Notes: generated by a model from the letters alone, not told the origin. DNA of 64,000 nucleotides from Candidatus Odyssella thessalonicensis L13 (GCF_000190415.1 NZ_AEWF01000007.1:1-64000); one strand, 5' to 3'. Shown: positions 1 through 9,484, numbered from the stretch's first letter. Translations and numbers: made by a program.

Positions 1-542
1 TGTCCTAAAATGTCATCACCTTTCCTTTCATCTTAACTCCGAACCTTACTTTTAATCTTTGAAGGGATTTACCCTCTGACGGAATACCCCTCAATAGATT
101 ATCCCTAACATATCTTCTTACTCTCGTGCTTGCATATCTACCGTTGCTCTTCCTACTATTAATCTCTTATTCTTATCCTTCTTTATTACTCCTCTCCGGC
201 TAACTTATCGAGCAACGAATTGGATAAAGCTAGTTTAGCACTTACCGATCAGCCTTAATAAAGAGGTCAATATCTTGCCAGATCTTCTTGAACTCATTTC
301 AGTTATCCCTATTTGTAGAAGAGTTCACTTTTTGATTCTTCAGGGTGAATTTTGCTTTCTTAGAGGGGCTTACTATAGTATTTATATGGCTGTAGGGGGG
401 ATTTATTTTATCTGACCGGAGGGAGTAACCTTCACTGCTTATCTCGGGATAAGAATTAATAGTAAATATTTGAGAGGAGGTTAATACGAAATACTGATTC
501 TTACTTACTTACGCCCTTCTAGTTGGATTTAGCGTAAAAGCT
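1..542. other. Gene-free stretch at window start
   Basis: I see no open reading frame with coding character, no tRNA and no clear terminator here. The sequence is AT-rich with frequent stops in all frames. It precedes a decayed gene, so it may itself be eroded coding DNA, but nothing recognisable remains. Confidence 0.5.
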
Positions 543-1131
543 ATGGATTATTCGCCTGGTAAGGAGTGTGCCTATACGCATATGAATAACACGGATGTTA
601 ACTCACTTTATACATTAGTACAGCACGCAATTCTAAGAAGCCAACCTGAAGGGCTACCACTGTTATACCACGCGGGGCACCAGCTTATACGGTGGGTAAA
701 CCCAGGAGAGAAAAAGATTTTATATCTTCAATGTGGCATTTAATTTCCTTAAATGGACTCTTAACTCTAAAGACAATAAAAGAATTGAAGTAGCTCTCGA
801 TTTAACTCACTTCATAATTAAAGACAGAGAAAACTTCAATACTGACAAGGGGGCGGATCCGGCCACTTCATATATGTACGTTAACTCTTTAACGTAACAA
901 ATAGCCAAATTAGAAGAGAGAGCTAGAATATATAAGGAATATTATCAGCAAAGAGATGAAGAAGCTCAAAGAATGTCAGCCCTCTTATAGCTGCTGAAGG
1001 CGGAAGAGCAGCGTATTCAAGCCATTGAAAGATCTCAGCAATATGGGTTGCAAAAACATCAACAAGAAAGAGAAGAACAGGAAAATAAGCAACAGGCGAA
1101 GAATTATTCTCACAGTTATGCGTGCTCTTAA
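543..1131 (+). pseudogene. Decayed coiled-coil protein gene
   Basis: A 66-codon ORF opens with ATG at 543 and stops at 743. Around 710-716, in a run of five A, the coding signal moves to another frame. In that frame it continues to a stop at 1129-1131, interrupted by TAA at 895-897 and TAG at 988-990. Removing one A would join the frames into about 195 codons with two internal stops. The second half is rich in Glu, Gln, Lys and Arg with heptad-like spacing (for example QIAKLEERARIYKEYY and LLKAEEQRIQAIE), typical of a coiled coil. I do not recognise the parent family. One frameshift plus two nonsense codons makes a dead gene much likelier than sequencing error. Confidence 0.55.
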
Positions 1132-1519
1132 TAACACAGCCGAGCAGGTCACCTTAAAATAAGGCTCTCAAAGACAAAGAAAGTCATGTGATGGGGCCTC
1201 AACAGAAGAACTAAAACAAAATTTAAGATGGCTCGGTTTGGAGGTGATATAGTAAACATTGAGTCGTCGAGTGCTTGCTTGGATCAAGCCAACTCAACGC
1301 CTACAGATCATTTTCCCTAAAAATGCCAGCGTTTAACGCGCTTTCCTTGATCTGTTTTCCGCTATCACTATTTCCCGTAAGTTCCCTTTATAATTTTGGA
1401 TAGGGTCAATATAGCTAACTATATCTTTCAGGGGGGGCGCACTATGATCTATATAGTGAATAGACTTAACAGCCTTATTTCAGTAAAGTAAACATACGTA
1501 ACCTAAATATGTTGGCAGT
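1132..1519. other. Intergenic stretch upstream of mlaE
   Basis: There is no supportable gene. It contains a run of seven G near 1432 and AT-rich sequence before mlaE that presumably carries its promoter. I could not identify a convincing -35/-10 pair. Confidence 0.4.
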
Positions 1520-2302
1520 ATGATAGTTGTTGATTTCTTAGCCTCCATTGGGCAAGTGTTTATTAATTTTGTCCAGTCAACTGGTCGAGTAGGGTTATTT
1601 ATCCTGGAAGCCGCCGCACGTCTGTTTCAGCGACCGCTTTATTTTCACCAGATTTTAAAGCAATTTCTCCATATTGGCTATTTTTCATTGCCGGTCGTAG
1701 GGTTAACAGCAATTTCTTCAGGGATGGTTTTAGCCTTGCAAAGCTATACCGGCTTTTCTCGTTTCTCTGCCGAAGGAGCTGTGGCGACGGTTGTGGTTCT
1801 GTCGATGACTCGTGAATTAGGTCCCGTCTTAGCAGGCTTAATGGTTGCTGGCAGAATGGGAGCCTCTATGGCAGCTGAGATCGCCACCATGCGGGTGACA
1901 GAGCAGCTCGATGCCTTAACCACACTTTCTACTAATCCTCTAAAATACTTGGTAGCTCCGCGTATTATTGCTGGCTTATTAATGTTGCCTATTTTAGTGC
2001 TGGTGGCCGATGTTATTGGCGTAATGGGCGGTTATCTGGTGTCAGTCTATCAATTAAATTTTAATGCCAGCAATTACTTACAGCAGACCTTAAAGTATCT
2101 CGAAGTAAAAGATGTGATTTCAGGGCTGGTTAAAGCGTCAGTTTTTGGGGGAATTATCTCAATAATGGGGTGTTATCACGGATACTATTCTGGACGCGGA
2201 GCTGAAGGAGTAGGGCGGGCGACAACAAATGCCGTTGTCTCAGCGTCCATTTTAATTCTCTTCATGAACTATTTATTAACAGCCCTATTATTTGATAAAT
2301 GA
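1520..2302 (+). CDS. mlaE: MlaE-family lipid ABC transporter permease
   Basis: Inner-membrane permease of the Mla (MCE-type) phospholipid transport system, which moves glycerophospholipids between the membranes and maintains outer-membrane lipid asymmetry. The 260 residues match the usual family length. An N-terminal amphipathic segment is followed by strongly hydrophobic helices from about residue 50. The family signature EIATMRVTEQLDAL, just before a TNPLKYLVAPR segment, is visible in the middle. The C-terminus ends in hydrophobic helix ILILFMNYLLTALL. The mlaF ATPase gene follows immediately and is surely co-transcribed. There is no strong ribosome binding site before the ATG. The substrate-binding MCE protein (MlaD) is not adjacent, so it must be encoded elsewhere if present. 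Confidence 0.9.
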   Translation: MIVVDFLASIGQVFINFVQSTGRVGLFILEAAARLFQRPLYFHQILKQFLHIGYFSLPVVGLTAISSGMVLALQSYTGFSRFSAEGAVATVVVLSMTRELGPVLAGLMVAGRMGASMAAEIATMRVTEQLDALTTLSTNPLKYLVAPRIIAGLLMLPILVLVADVIGVMGGYLVSVYQLNFNASNYLQQTLKYLEVKDVISGLVKASVFGGIISIMGCYHGYYSGRGAEGVGRATTNAVVSASILILFMNYLLTALLFDK

Positions 2303-2312
2303 GATGACACTT

Positions 2313-3077
2313 ATGGATCAACCTAAAATTCAAATCCGTAATCTTAAGAAAGCTTTTGGTAGTAAAGTTGTTCTCAGCAATATTAATCTTGATATTAATG
2401 CTGGGGAATCTTTTGTCGTCATTGGCGGATCCGGCACCGGCAAATCGGTGCTTATCAAATGCATTCTAGGCTTACTAACTCCGGATGCTGGCCAGATTTT
2501 AATTGATGGCGAAGATGTCACCCATGTTCCAGCAAAAAAACGCCAAGATATGATGAAACGATTTGGTATGCTATTCCAAGGTGGCGCTTTATTTGATAGC
2601 TTGACCGTGTGGCGCAACATTGCTTTTGGTTTAATGAATGCTCAGGGAGTTAAGGCTGATATTGCCCGTCAGATAGCCCTTGAAAAGTTGCGAGAGGTTG
2701 ATCTTCCTGAAACTGTTGCGAATATTTACCCAGCTGAATTGTCGGGCGGGATGCAAAAGCGAGTTGCTTTGGCACGCGCTATTGCCGGTAAACCTGAAAT
2801 GATCTTTTTTGATGAACCCACCACTGGCTTGGATCCCATTGTCAGCAGTACGATTAATCAACTTATTGTGCGAAACGTCCGACATTTAGGGGCGACTGCT
2901 TTAACCATTACCCATGACATTAACTCTTTGCGACATATCGCCGATCGCGTCGGCTTGTTATTTAAAGGGGAATTTATCTGGGTCGGGAGTGTTGCTGAAA
3001 TGGACCAGACTGATAATCCATATGTGAAACAATTTATTCAGGGCCTGCCCGAGGGGCCTTTTACTAGTCTCCAATAA
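2313..3077 (+). CDS. mlaF: MlaF-family lipid ABC transporter ATPase
   Basis: Cytoplasmic ATPase partner of MlaE. From the ATG at 2313 it has 254 residues. Visible motifs are Walker A GGSGTGKS (about 38-45), the ABC signature LSGGMQKR (about 143-150), Walker B MIFFDEPTTGLDP (about 163-175) and a switch histidine in TITHD. The open frame reaches back to a TTG at 2292 overlapping the mlaE stop, and an ATG at 2304 is also possible. I prefer 2313 because the protein then begins like other family members (MDQPKIQIRNL) with GAG about 9 bases upstream. A putative MCE protein does not follow; the next gene is an unrelated exported methyltransferase. Confidence 0.9.
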   Translation: MDQPKIQIRNLKKAFGSKVVLSNINLDINAGESFVVIGGSGTGKSVLIKCILGLLTPDAGQILIDGEDVTHVPAKKRQDMMKRFGMLFQGGALFDSLTVWRNIAFGLMNAQGVKADIARQIALEKLREVDLPETVANIYPAELSGGMQKRVALARAIAGKPEMIFFDEPTTGLDPIVSSTINQLIVRNVRHLGATALTITHDINSLRHIADRVGLLFKGEFIWVGSVAEMDQTDNPYVKQFIQGLPEGPFTSLQ

Positions 3078-3340
3078 TATTCTTAAGAAGAAAAGCTTAA
3101 GAGGCATAACTGCCATAAGTTTTAACAGTAAGATTATGGATTTGAGAGTAAGAAAAATATATAAACTTATCTATCTTAAAATCTTGAAACTCTTCTAGTA
3201 AATGACCATATTATATTTGCTTACTTGTATTATTGTGCTCCTGATATCTACTCCTGCTCGCTATTAGTAAGTCTCAATATAATATAGCTAAAAATTTTAA
3301 TGAGAGGCTATAAACAAGATCAAAGATAAGGTGATAAAAA

Positions 3341-4600
3341 ATGACTAAAAAATTAATCAATATTGCTCACACCGTAAAATTTAAATTATTATTAGGGCTA
3401 TTCTCTTCAGTTTTGGCTATGGAAATGGATAAAGAGAAGAGTGAAAGTTCATCTCCTATCATTTCACAAGAAAGCTCCAGTCCTTTTCCAAACTGGGAAC
3501 AAAGACCAGCTGACCTTGTAAACTTTATTGATGAGAGCTTTTATAAAGTGTTGCAAAGGTCAAGGAAGTGGGGATTGTATCCTGGAAGTGAAGAAAATGG
3601 TTCAGACTATTGCCTTATGGGGATGCCCGATCCTTTACTAATTGAATCCTTAATCTACCATCGGTCACAGCAAAAAACATGGATTTTTATGGATCTCGGG
3701 GCAGGTAACGGCGCTTGGGGCAGAACACTTGCCAGCTATTTAACGCGTACTTTTGAAAAAGAGTTAGCAAGCGGCACAAAAGCTTTCCATATTATTAGCC
3801 TTAGTGGCGATATGGGGTGTTTGCAAGCAGGTCCTTTAAGAGAGCAGCCATCATTATATAATGTTAAGCTTGTAGACGAAGAGGCTAAAATTAATTTTTC
3901 AGCAAACGGCTGTCAAGTTTATGAGTGGAGTTTTTTTAAAATTGAGAACTTAATGCAGAGGGTACCTTCGTTAAAAAGTAAGGTAGATGCAATATTCTCG
4001 TTTGCCACTTTCAGACATCTTGCTGATCCGTTAGGTACCTATGCCCAAGCTTACATGTTATTAAAGCCTCAGGGCTTATTGATAACTGACCAACATGTAG
4101 TTGCTCAAGTCAACGATAAGTATATGGAAATTGACCAGATTCTTAATCATCTGGGCCTACCTTATGTTACCTTTGCCAGCCCCCTTAAAGGGATAACTAC
4201 GTGGAAAGAGGACACCAAAACAGATCTTATCTCTTGGCAATATAATAAAATTATGGAGACGCCAGGACGATGTGATACATATTCTACGATCACCTCACCA
4301 TGTCACGTGCACTTCAGCGCAAAATTAAATGACTTTATAAGTGAAGATACGACGACACTGATTGGATGTAATTTTCCAGGCATGGTTCAGAGAAGACAGC
4401 CTCTAACTAATGCGACTTTTAGCTACAATGCTTCAGGATATCATCTATTTGAAACGCTTCTACAACCAGCGGCAGCAAAAGTTTCAAGTTATTTATCGGA
4501 TGAATCAAATACTACATATGAATATTTTATGTGCGGGATAGAAGTATTCGTTAAATCATATAAATACCTTGTCCCTTATAAATATAAAGTAGAGTGCTGA
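3341..4600 (+). CDS. Exported SAM-dependent methyltransferase-like protein
   Basis: 419 residues with a hydrophobic N-terminal segment (about 12-27, ending near AMEMD) that looks like a signal peptide or anchor. A Ser-rich linker and a class I methyltransferase core follow. Motif I is IFMDLGAGNGAWG (about 115-127). A motif IV/post region is IFSFATFRHLADPL, then a strand/helix segment AYMLLKPQGLLITD. This fold normally binds S-adenosylmethionine, but the substrate is unknown. A Rossmann methyltransferase behind an export signal is unusual in bacteria, and with the other exported genes here it suggests a host-directed protein; that is inference. AAGGTGA lies about 6 bases before the ATG. It appears monocistronic, with the oppositely oriented transporter downstream. 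Confidence 0.6.
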   Translation: MTKKLINIAHTVKFKLLLGLFSSVLAMEMDKEKSESSSPIISQESSSPFPNWEQRPADLVNFIDESFYKVLQRSRKWGLYPGSEENGSDYCLMGMPDPLLIESLIYHRSQQKTWIFMDLGAGNGAWGRTLASYLTRTFEKELASGTKAFHIISLSGDMGCLQAGPLREQPSLYNVKLVDEEAKINFSANGCQVYEWSFFKIENLMQRVPSLKSKVDAIFSFATFRHLADPLGTYAQAYMLLKPQGLLITDQHVVAQVNDKYMEIDQILNHLGLPYVTFASPLKGITTWKEDTKTDLISWQYNKIMETPGRCDTYSTITSPCHVHFSAKLNDFISEDTTTLIGCNFPGMVQRRQPLTNATFSYNASGYHLFETLLQPAAAKVSSYLSDESNTTYEYFMCGIEVFVKSYKYLVPYKYKVEC

Positions 4601-4921
4601 TAGGTAAGGATTATATTTACTATCGAGAAGTTCGCTATTATTTGCGTGCAGTAACCCCTGCTTGTTTTACTGCACCATCTCGATAGTTGAGTCTGAAGAA
4701 AAGCTCGTTGCTGCGCTCAGTGAGGTTTTCTCCAATCTATGTCGAGTTTGTCAGGCTTGAAGCGGTTCTGCGCCTTACAAACAGATCAATAAACTCTTTA
4801 GAGATAGTATTTTTTCAGGATTCGCCTAATTTACCTCCCACCCTTGGAAATCTATAGGGAAAATAACTACGATGTAATCTGCTTCTTTATCTGTTTTGAA
4901 AATACTTCAGAGACTACTATT
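4601..4921. other. Intergenic stretch between convergent genes
   Basis: There is no intact gene. On the minus strand from about 4805 to 4640 a reading frame of roughly 55 codons with one stop has protein-like composition (for example SNELFFRLNYRDGAVKQAG). It could be the remnant of a lost gene. I do not recognise it and would not name it. Confidence 0.3.
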
Positions 4922-6190
4922 TTAAGAAACTACGATCGTTTTATCTCTCTTGCTTATTTGCCAAATAGAGATTAAAGAGATAACTGAGCACGCTATAATC
5001 CACACGGTCGGGGACGTAGCGCCTAGTCTATTAGCCATTGTCGCACAGATAATAGGAGATAAGCCGCCAAAGGTGGCATTGGCGATATTATAGGTCACTG
5101 AGACGCCGGTATAGCGATGGGACGTGGGGAACTGCTGCGTAATAAAGGCTGACCGTGGTCCAAAACAAGCTCCTAGACTCCAGGCAAATAAGATATGGAC
5201 AACAGCGATCGGCCATAAGCTGGTGGCGGTGGTTGTGATCAGCATAATCGGATAGGCCAGGATCATGCTGCTCAAATACCCCAAAGTAAGGATAGGTGCG
5301 CGCCCAATTTTATCTGACCAGCAGGCTGTTAGAAAGGTCGCAGGGAGCATTGCCGTAATGCTGAGGAGTGGGAGTAATGTCACGGCATAAGGGGGTAAAC
5401 TATCAACAAGAATCTGCTTGGGCAAGTAAATGATTAGAAAGTAATACCCTGCAGAATTAATGGCGAGAAAGGTGGTGCTCGCGAGGAAGATGCGGGGCGA
5501 TAAACGGTAGCAGTCACTCACCAAAGAGCCAAAGGTTTTTTTTTCTCTAGTCGGGCGGAATTGTGGCGTTTCTGTTAAATCTCTACGCAAGTAATATCCT
5601 AAAACACCAAAGATAATTCCGGCCAAAAACGGAAGGCGCCAGCCAAAACTGAGCATTTGTTCATGGGTAAAATTTAGGCTCAGGACAAGAGAAGTTAAAG
5701 AAGCGGCAATCATCCCGATCGAACTCCCCATATCGGCCCAGGAACCATAAAATCCTTGCCGCTCTTGAGGGGAATGTTCAATTAAATAAACCACCGAACC
5801 ACTAAATTCTCCCCCCAAGGAAATGCCTTGCACCATCCGCAAAATTAATAGAAGGCAGGGCGCCCATATACCAATCTGCTCATAAGTGGGCAAACACCCG
5901 ATAGCAAAAGTGGGTAGCGCCATTAAAGCAATTGATAACAGTAATCCTTCACGCCGTCCGTGACGATCGCCAATATGGCCACTTAAAATAGCCCCTAAAG
6001 GTCGCATAATAAAGCCCGTGGCAAATACAGCGTAGGTCATTAGGGTGGCTAAGTATGGATTGGATGATGGAAAGAACTGTTGGGAAATATAATGAGTCAG
6101 AAATCCAAAGACGGCAAATTCATACCATTCTAACATATTTCCCGCAAAGCAACTGATCACTATTTTCTTTAGATGGGCGGACATTTTCAT
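4922..6190 (-). CDS. MFS transporter, metabolite:H+ symporter type
   Basis: 422-residue inner-membrane transporter with twelve predicted helices, resembling the MHS family (ProP/KgtP/ShiA-like), which imports osmolytes, organic acids or similar metabolites with protons. Visible are the N-terminal NMLEWYEF segment typical of the family, the loop motif GHIGDRHGRREG between helices 2 and 3, LGGEFSGS in helix 5, and the second-half loop SDKIGRAP. The open frame extends 58 codons further upstream, but the start is set at 6190. There GAGGAA lies 8 bases before ATG-AAA-ATG, and homology to the family begins there. The substrate cannot be told from sequence. The gene stands alone between two gene-poor gaps. 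Confidence 0.8.
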   Translation of the reverse strand: MKMSAHLKKIVISCFAGNMLEWYEFAVFGFLTHYISQQFFPSSNPYLATLMTYAVFATGFIMRPLGAILSGHIGDRHGRREGLLLSIALMALPTFAIGCLPTYEQIGIWAPCLLLILRMVQGISLGGEFSGSVVYLIEHSPQERQGFYGSWADMGSSIGMIAASLTSLVLSLNFTHEQMLSFGWRLPFLAGIIFGVLGYYLRRDLTETPQFRPTREKKTFGSLVSDCYRLSPRIFLASTTFLAINSAGYYFLIIYLPKQILVDSLPPYAVTLLPLLSITAMLPATFLTACWSDKIGRAPILTLGYLSSMILAYPIMLITTTATSLWPIAVVHILFAWSLGACFGPRSAFITQQFPTSHRYTGVSVTYNIANATFGGLSPIICATMANRLGATSPTVWIIACSVISLISIWQISKRDKTIVVS

Positions 6191-6692
6191 AGTGCTATTC
6201 CTCAGATGGATATCCGTGCGGGATGTATTGGTGCATAGTATGACATCAATATCAATAAACGGCAAAGTTTTTTGCCCGTTCGCCCTGTTTCTTGCCTCTC
6301 TTATCATCGAGAAGGGGAAAACACCTTGTTCCCGTTCGCAATATTTTGCGAATTTACGTCTCATTAATTTTTAGGGAGAAAGTATAGGCAACTTACCGTT
6401 AGCACCGCTCTAAGAACACTTAACAATGATCGAGGGGGAAGTTTTTTTGGCCCTGACCCCTTCGGGATAAGGAAGAGATTGTAATAAAGGGATATCGCTA
6501 GACCAGTTCTGTCTTTCGACATCTTTAAAGTGAGGTATGGTTACCCTCTAAACCTTATCAACCGAGTAAGCATCCACTCATTTTATTTAAGAGAAGATAC
6601 AGTGGAACCATAAAACCTTGTATATTTCCCTTCGAACCCATTCCCCTAGCACTTTTATTGAGTTATACTATATCTAACTTTATGGATTTTTT
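6191..6692. other. Divergent intergenic region
   Basis: This gap separates two divergently transcribed genes and must hold both promoters. I see no conserved RNA, no tRNA and no coding frame of credible composition on either strand apart from the in-frame extension of the transporter ORF. Confidence 0.4.
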
Positions 6693-7286
6693 ATGTTTAT
6701 GAGTTTGAGTTTAAAAAGAAGTCTTCCCAATATTTTAACGGCTTTAAGGTTTATAGCTGTTCCCTATGTCCTTTTTCATATTCTCCAAGATAATCTAACA
6801 GCTGCTTTTTATTTGTTTGCCTTTGCAGCCATAACAGATTACGTCGATGGATATCTGGCCAGGCATTGGGAGGTAGAGACAAAGTTTGGGCGTATCTTTG
6901 ATCCGATTGCGGATAAAGCCTTGCTAATGGGATCGTATATTGCGTTAGCTTATACGGGACATATCCCTGAATGGTTAATGTATTTAATTGTCGGGCGGGA
7001 TGTCCTAATTATAGGCGGTGCTATAATAATCTATCTGTTTAACTTGCCCGTCAGATTAATTCCATTTTTCATTAGTAAAGTTAATACTTTTCTGCAATTA
7101 ATCTTAGTTGTGAGTATACTAATGGCTGACTTTAATTTGTATGAAGTTTTGTCATCCGAGCTTTATTCGCAATTTATGGAGGGCTTGCTGTATATTACAG
7201 CCTTGACAACAATTTTATCAGGTATTGAGTACATTTTTTATTTTGTACGACAGAACTTGCGCGCTGTAAAACGGAGAGGATCATGA
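6693..7286 (+). CDS. CDP-alcohol phosphatidyltransferase (PgsA-like)
   Basis: 197-residue membrane enzyme that transfers a phosphatidyl group from CDP-diacylglycerol to an alcohol. The complete family motif D-x2-DG-x2-AR-x8-G-x3-D-x3-D is present, with D49, D52, G53, A56, R57, G66, D70 and D74. These residues bind the two metal ions and the CDP moiety. The length and context fit a phosphatidylglycerophosphate synthase-like protein rather than a phosphatidylserine synthase, but the acceptor alcohol is not proven. It overlaps the following AI-2E-family gene by ATGA. The trio with hdaA is a common alphaproteobacterial arrangement. ATG codons at 6693 and 6699 are both possible starts. Confidence 0.85.
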   Translation: MFMSLSLKRSLPNILTALRFIAVPYVLFHILQDNLTAAFYLFAFAAITDYVDGYLARHWEVETKFGRIFDPIADKALLMGSYIALAYTGHIPEWLMYLIVGRDVLIIGGAIIIYLFNLPVRLIPFFISKVNTFLQLILVVSILMADFNLYEVLSSELYSQFMEGLLYITALTTILSGIEYIFYFVRQNLRAVKRRGS

Positions 7287-8338
7287 ACCGTAATTTGTGG
7301 CTTTGGACCTTGGCTGCTGCCTTAGTGGCTAGTTTCTATTTTATCAAGAGCTTGAGCGCCATTTTCTTCCCTTTTTTGATGGGAGTTATTGGAGCCTATG
7401 CGTTCAATGGTACGGTGACTCGCTTAGGAAAGTATAGGATAAAGCGGGGTGTTGCCAGTGCTTTGACGGTGTTGGCAGTACTGATGACCTTTGTTGTCCT
7501 AATTATGGTTTTCATTCCATTTGTGCAGCAGCAGATAGTGACTCTGGCCATTAAAGCACCGCAGCTAGCGGGAAGCTGGTGGCAAGACCTTAAGCCGTTA
7601 CTTTCTTCCGTTAATGAGCGTATAGGTGCTGCGGCTTCTCCTGATGAATTAAAAGCCAAAGTATCTGAACATGTCGGCGACATTTTTACTTGGTCTTTAT
7701 CTCTTATCACCAATTTGTTGACCAATGGTATGGCTTTGGCCAACATCATTTCTTTAGTCATCTTGACGCCAATCATTATGTTTTACTTATTGAAGGATTG
7801 GCCGCGAATGGTTAAAAGTGTTCACGATTTGATTCCATTTAAATACAGACCCAACGTTATGCTTTATGCTAGCCGCATTGATCAAACCTTATCAGATTAT
7901 GCCAGGGGCCAGCTTCTTGTCTGTTTGGCGCTAATGGTATTGTACTCAGTTAGTCTGTCACTGATTGGTGTAAATCAACCGATCTTTTTAGGGGTGATGA
8001 CAGGGTTCTTATCATTTATTCCTTATATTGGTGCCTTTTTAGGTCTGCTCGCAACTTTAGCCAATGGTTTGGCACATTTTGAAGGGTGGAATCAAATTAT
8101 CTTAATTTTAGTTGTCTTTATTGCTGTGGGCTTAGTGGAAGGTAATCTATTGTCACCCCGGCTTATTGGCGAAAGGGTGGGCCTACATCCGGTATGGATC
8201 ATCTTTGCATTACTGGCGAGTGCTACCTGGTTTGGCTTTGGCGGCGTTTTGATAGCTCTTCCTGTATCAGCGATTATTGGAGTTATTGTTAGAACCGCTC
8301 TCGAATGGTATAAAACAACAAAATATTATACGAACTAG
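7283..8338 (+). CDS. AI-2E family transporter (PerM-like)
   Basis: 351-residue integral membrane protein of the AI-2E/PerM family (PF01594). Two N-terminal helices, a long soluble segment (about 90-140) and a C-terminal block of helices are visible, with the family's GVLIALPVSAIIGV-type end. Members export various small molecules or drive Na+/H+ antiport, and the name does not prove autoinducer transport. The start overlaps the stop of the PgsA-like gene in ATGA, so the two are translationally coupled. hdaA follows after 7 bases. Confidence 0.8.
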   Translation: MNRNLWLWTLAAALVASFYFIKSLSAIFFPFLMGVIGAYAFNGTVTRLGKYRIKRGVASALTVLAVLMTFVVLIMVFIPFVQQQIVTLAIKAPQLAGSWWQDLKPLLSSVNERIGAAASPDELKAKVSEHVGDIFTWSLSLITNLLTNGMALANIISLVILTPIIMFYLLKDWPRMVKSVHDLIPFKYRPNVMLYASRIDQTLSDYARGQLLVCLALMVLYSVSLSLIGVNQPIFLGVMTGFLSFIPYIGAFLGLLATLANGLAHFEGWNQIILILVVFIAVGLVEGNLLSPRLIGERVGLHPVWIIFALLASATWFGFGGVLIALPVSAIIGVIVRTALEWYKTTKYYTN

Positions 8339-8345
8339 GACGCCA

Positions 8346-9002
8346 ATGCAGCAATTAGCCATACCCTTACCGGATCAGCTGGTTACCGATTCTTCAACCT
8401 TGATTATTGAGGCGGCTAATCGGGATGTGTGGGCCTGGTTATCCGCTTGGCCCAGTTGGCCATTGCCGCAGGTAGTAATTGTTGGGGCAAAAGGTTCTGG
8501 CAAAACCCACATGGCCAAAGCTTTATCTGCTCAACAGAGAGCGAGCTTAATCAGTCCCAGTGCTGTGATTCATCCGCCTTTGGCGCTGATACAGTCAGCA
8601 GATTTAATTCTTATTGATAATTATGAGCAGTACGGCGAAGACTGGTTATTTCATCTCTATAACCTAGCGAAGGAACATCATCGTCAAGTGGTCTATTTTG
8701 GCCATACCACGCCTGCCAGTTATTCTTTTAAGATTCATGATCTTGCTTCACGATTGCGCAGTTTGCCATGCTTGGAAATCCAAGAGCCTGATGATTCCCT
8801 GTTTCGTAAGCTTTTCCGCAAAGAATTACTCAACCGAGGTATGGTATGCGGTGATGATATTTTAGAGTATATTTATCGCCGCTTTGATCGGTCTTACGCT
8901 ACGATTCACCATCTGGTAAAATTAATTGATACCTTGACGCTTGTTCAGCAGCGCTCCTTAACCCTCCCTTTGTTAAAAGAGGGTATTGGCGACGTAGAGT
9001 AA
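8346..9002 (+). CDS. hdaA: HdaA, DnaA-related replication regulator
   Basis: 218-residue AAA+ protein that, together with the DNA polymerase sliding clamp, stimulates ATP hydrolysis by DnaA and so prevents re-initiation of replication. A clamp-binding motif QLAIPL sits at residues 3-8, as in Hda proteins. Walker A is GAKGSGKT, Walker B is LILIDN, and an arginine-bearing SRLRSLP segment corresponds to the sensor/box VII region. The upstream frame overlaps the AI-2E gene, but ATG 8346 is chosen because AGGA lies 5 bases upstream and the clamp motif begins there. The Walker B ends IDN rather than DD, which is common for Hda. It is last of a three-gene operon. Confidence 0.85.
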   Translation: MQQLAIPLPDQLVTDSSTLIIEAANRDVWAWLSAWPSWPLPQVVIVGAKGSGKTHMAKALSAQQRASLISPSAVIHPPLALIQSADLILIDNYEQYGEDWLFHLYNLAKEHHRQVVYFGHTTPASYSFKIHDLASRLRSLPCLEIQEPDDSLFRKLFRKELLNRGMVCGDDILEYIYRRFDRSYATIHHLVKLIDTLTLVQQRSLTLPLLKEGIGDVE

Positions 9003-9113
9003 ATTGATTTGATGGTGGAGACTTTAATTAGACTTACTTCAGGAGAGCGGACAGATCCGAGAAACGTCTACAACCGTTATGAGTGTCTCTTTCGTCGGAA
9101 AGAATTATTCTGC

Positions 9114-9484
9114 TCAAAGAATGATTCCTTCTTGCTTAATTTCTTTTAGTTTTTCTAGTTAATGGCGTTCGCGCCTTTTTCCAACTTTAACGGTGGTTAG
9201 CCACTCATCCACATTAGGCAACCGCCAGCCCAATGATAAAGCTCTGCTTCGGGATCATTCTCATCCTCAACCGATAAGAGGGGAGTTATGGAGCTTAAAA
9301 ACCTCGTCAAAGCATTTACTGCTGGCGCTTCTTCGTCGATCGGTGTATCTCTACGACAGGGGTGAGAAGAAGTGGCGGACAATTCAATAAAGTCTTCAAC
9401 TTGATCGAAAGCTTCTGAATGCGAGATGATGCAGTTCAATAATAAGCATTTAATTGATAAGGCTGTAAAAACGCTCCTTGGCAT
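9114..9484 (-). pseudogene. Probable decayed secreted-protein gene
   Basis: On the minus strand a frame begins at ATG 9484 with AGGA 7 bases upstream. It encodes a signal-peptide-like start (PRSVFTALSIKCLLLNCIIS) followed by acidic coding-type sequence. The coding signal appears to change frame near 9215: the original frame ends in a short tail, while the next frame reads GWRLPNVDEWLTTVKVGKRR. That frame then meets TAA at 9159-9161 and continues with LEKLKEIKQEGIIL to TGA at 9114-9116. A ribosome site, signal sequence and protein-like composition across both frames suggest a broken gene. The family is not recognised; GWRLPNVDEW is only faintly reminiscent of other domains. The rest of 9003-9754 shows nothing else convincing. 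Confidence 0.35.

Noticed and set aside
2330-2885. Minus-strand ORFs inside mlaF
   Set aside because: Shadows of a well-supported ABC ATPase on the opposite strand.
4640-4805. Minus-strand protein-like remnant, perhaps from a mobile element
   Set aside because: Only about 55 codons with a stop; I could not recognise a transposase or see terminal repeats.
6191-6364. N-terminal extension of the MFS transporter frame
   Set aside because: The 58 extra codons lack membrane-protein character, and a good ribosome site sits directly before ATG 6190.
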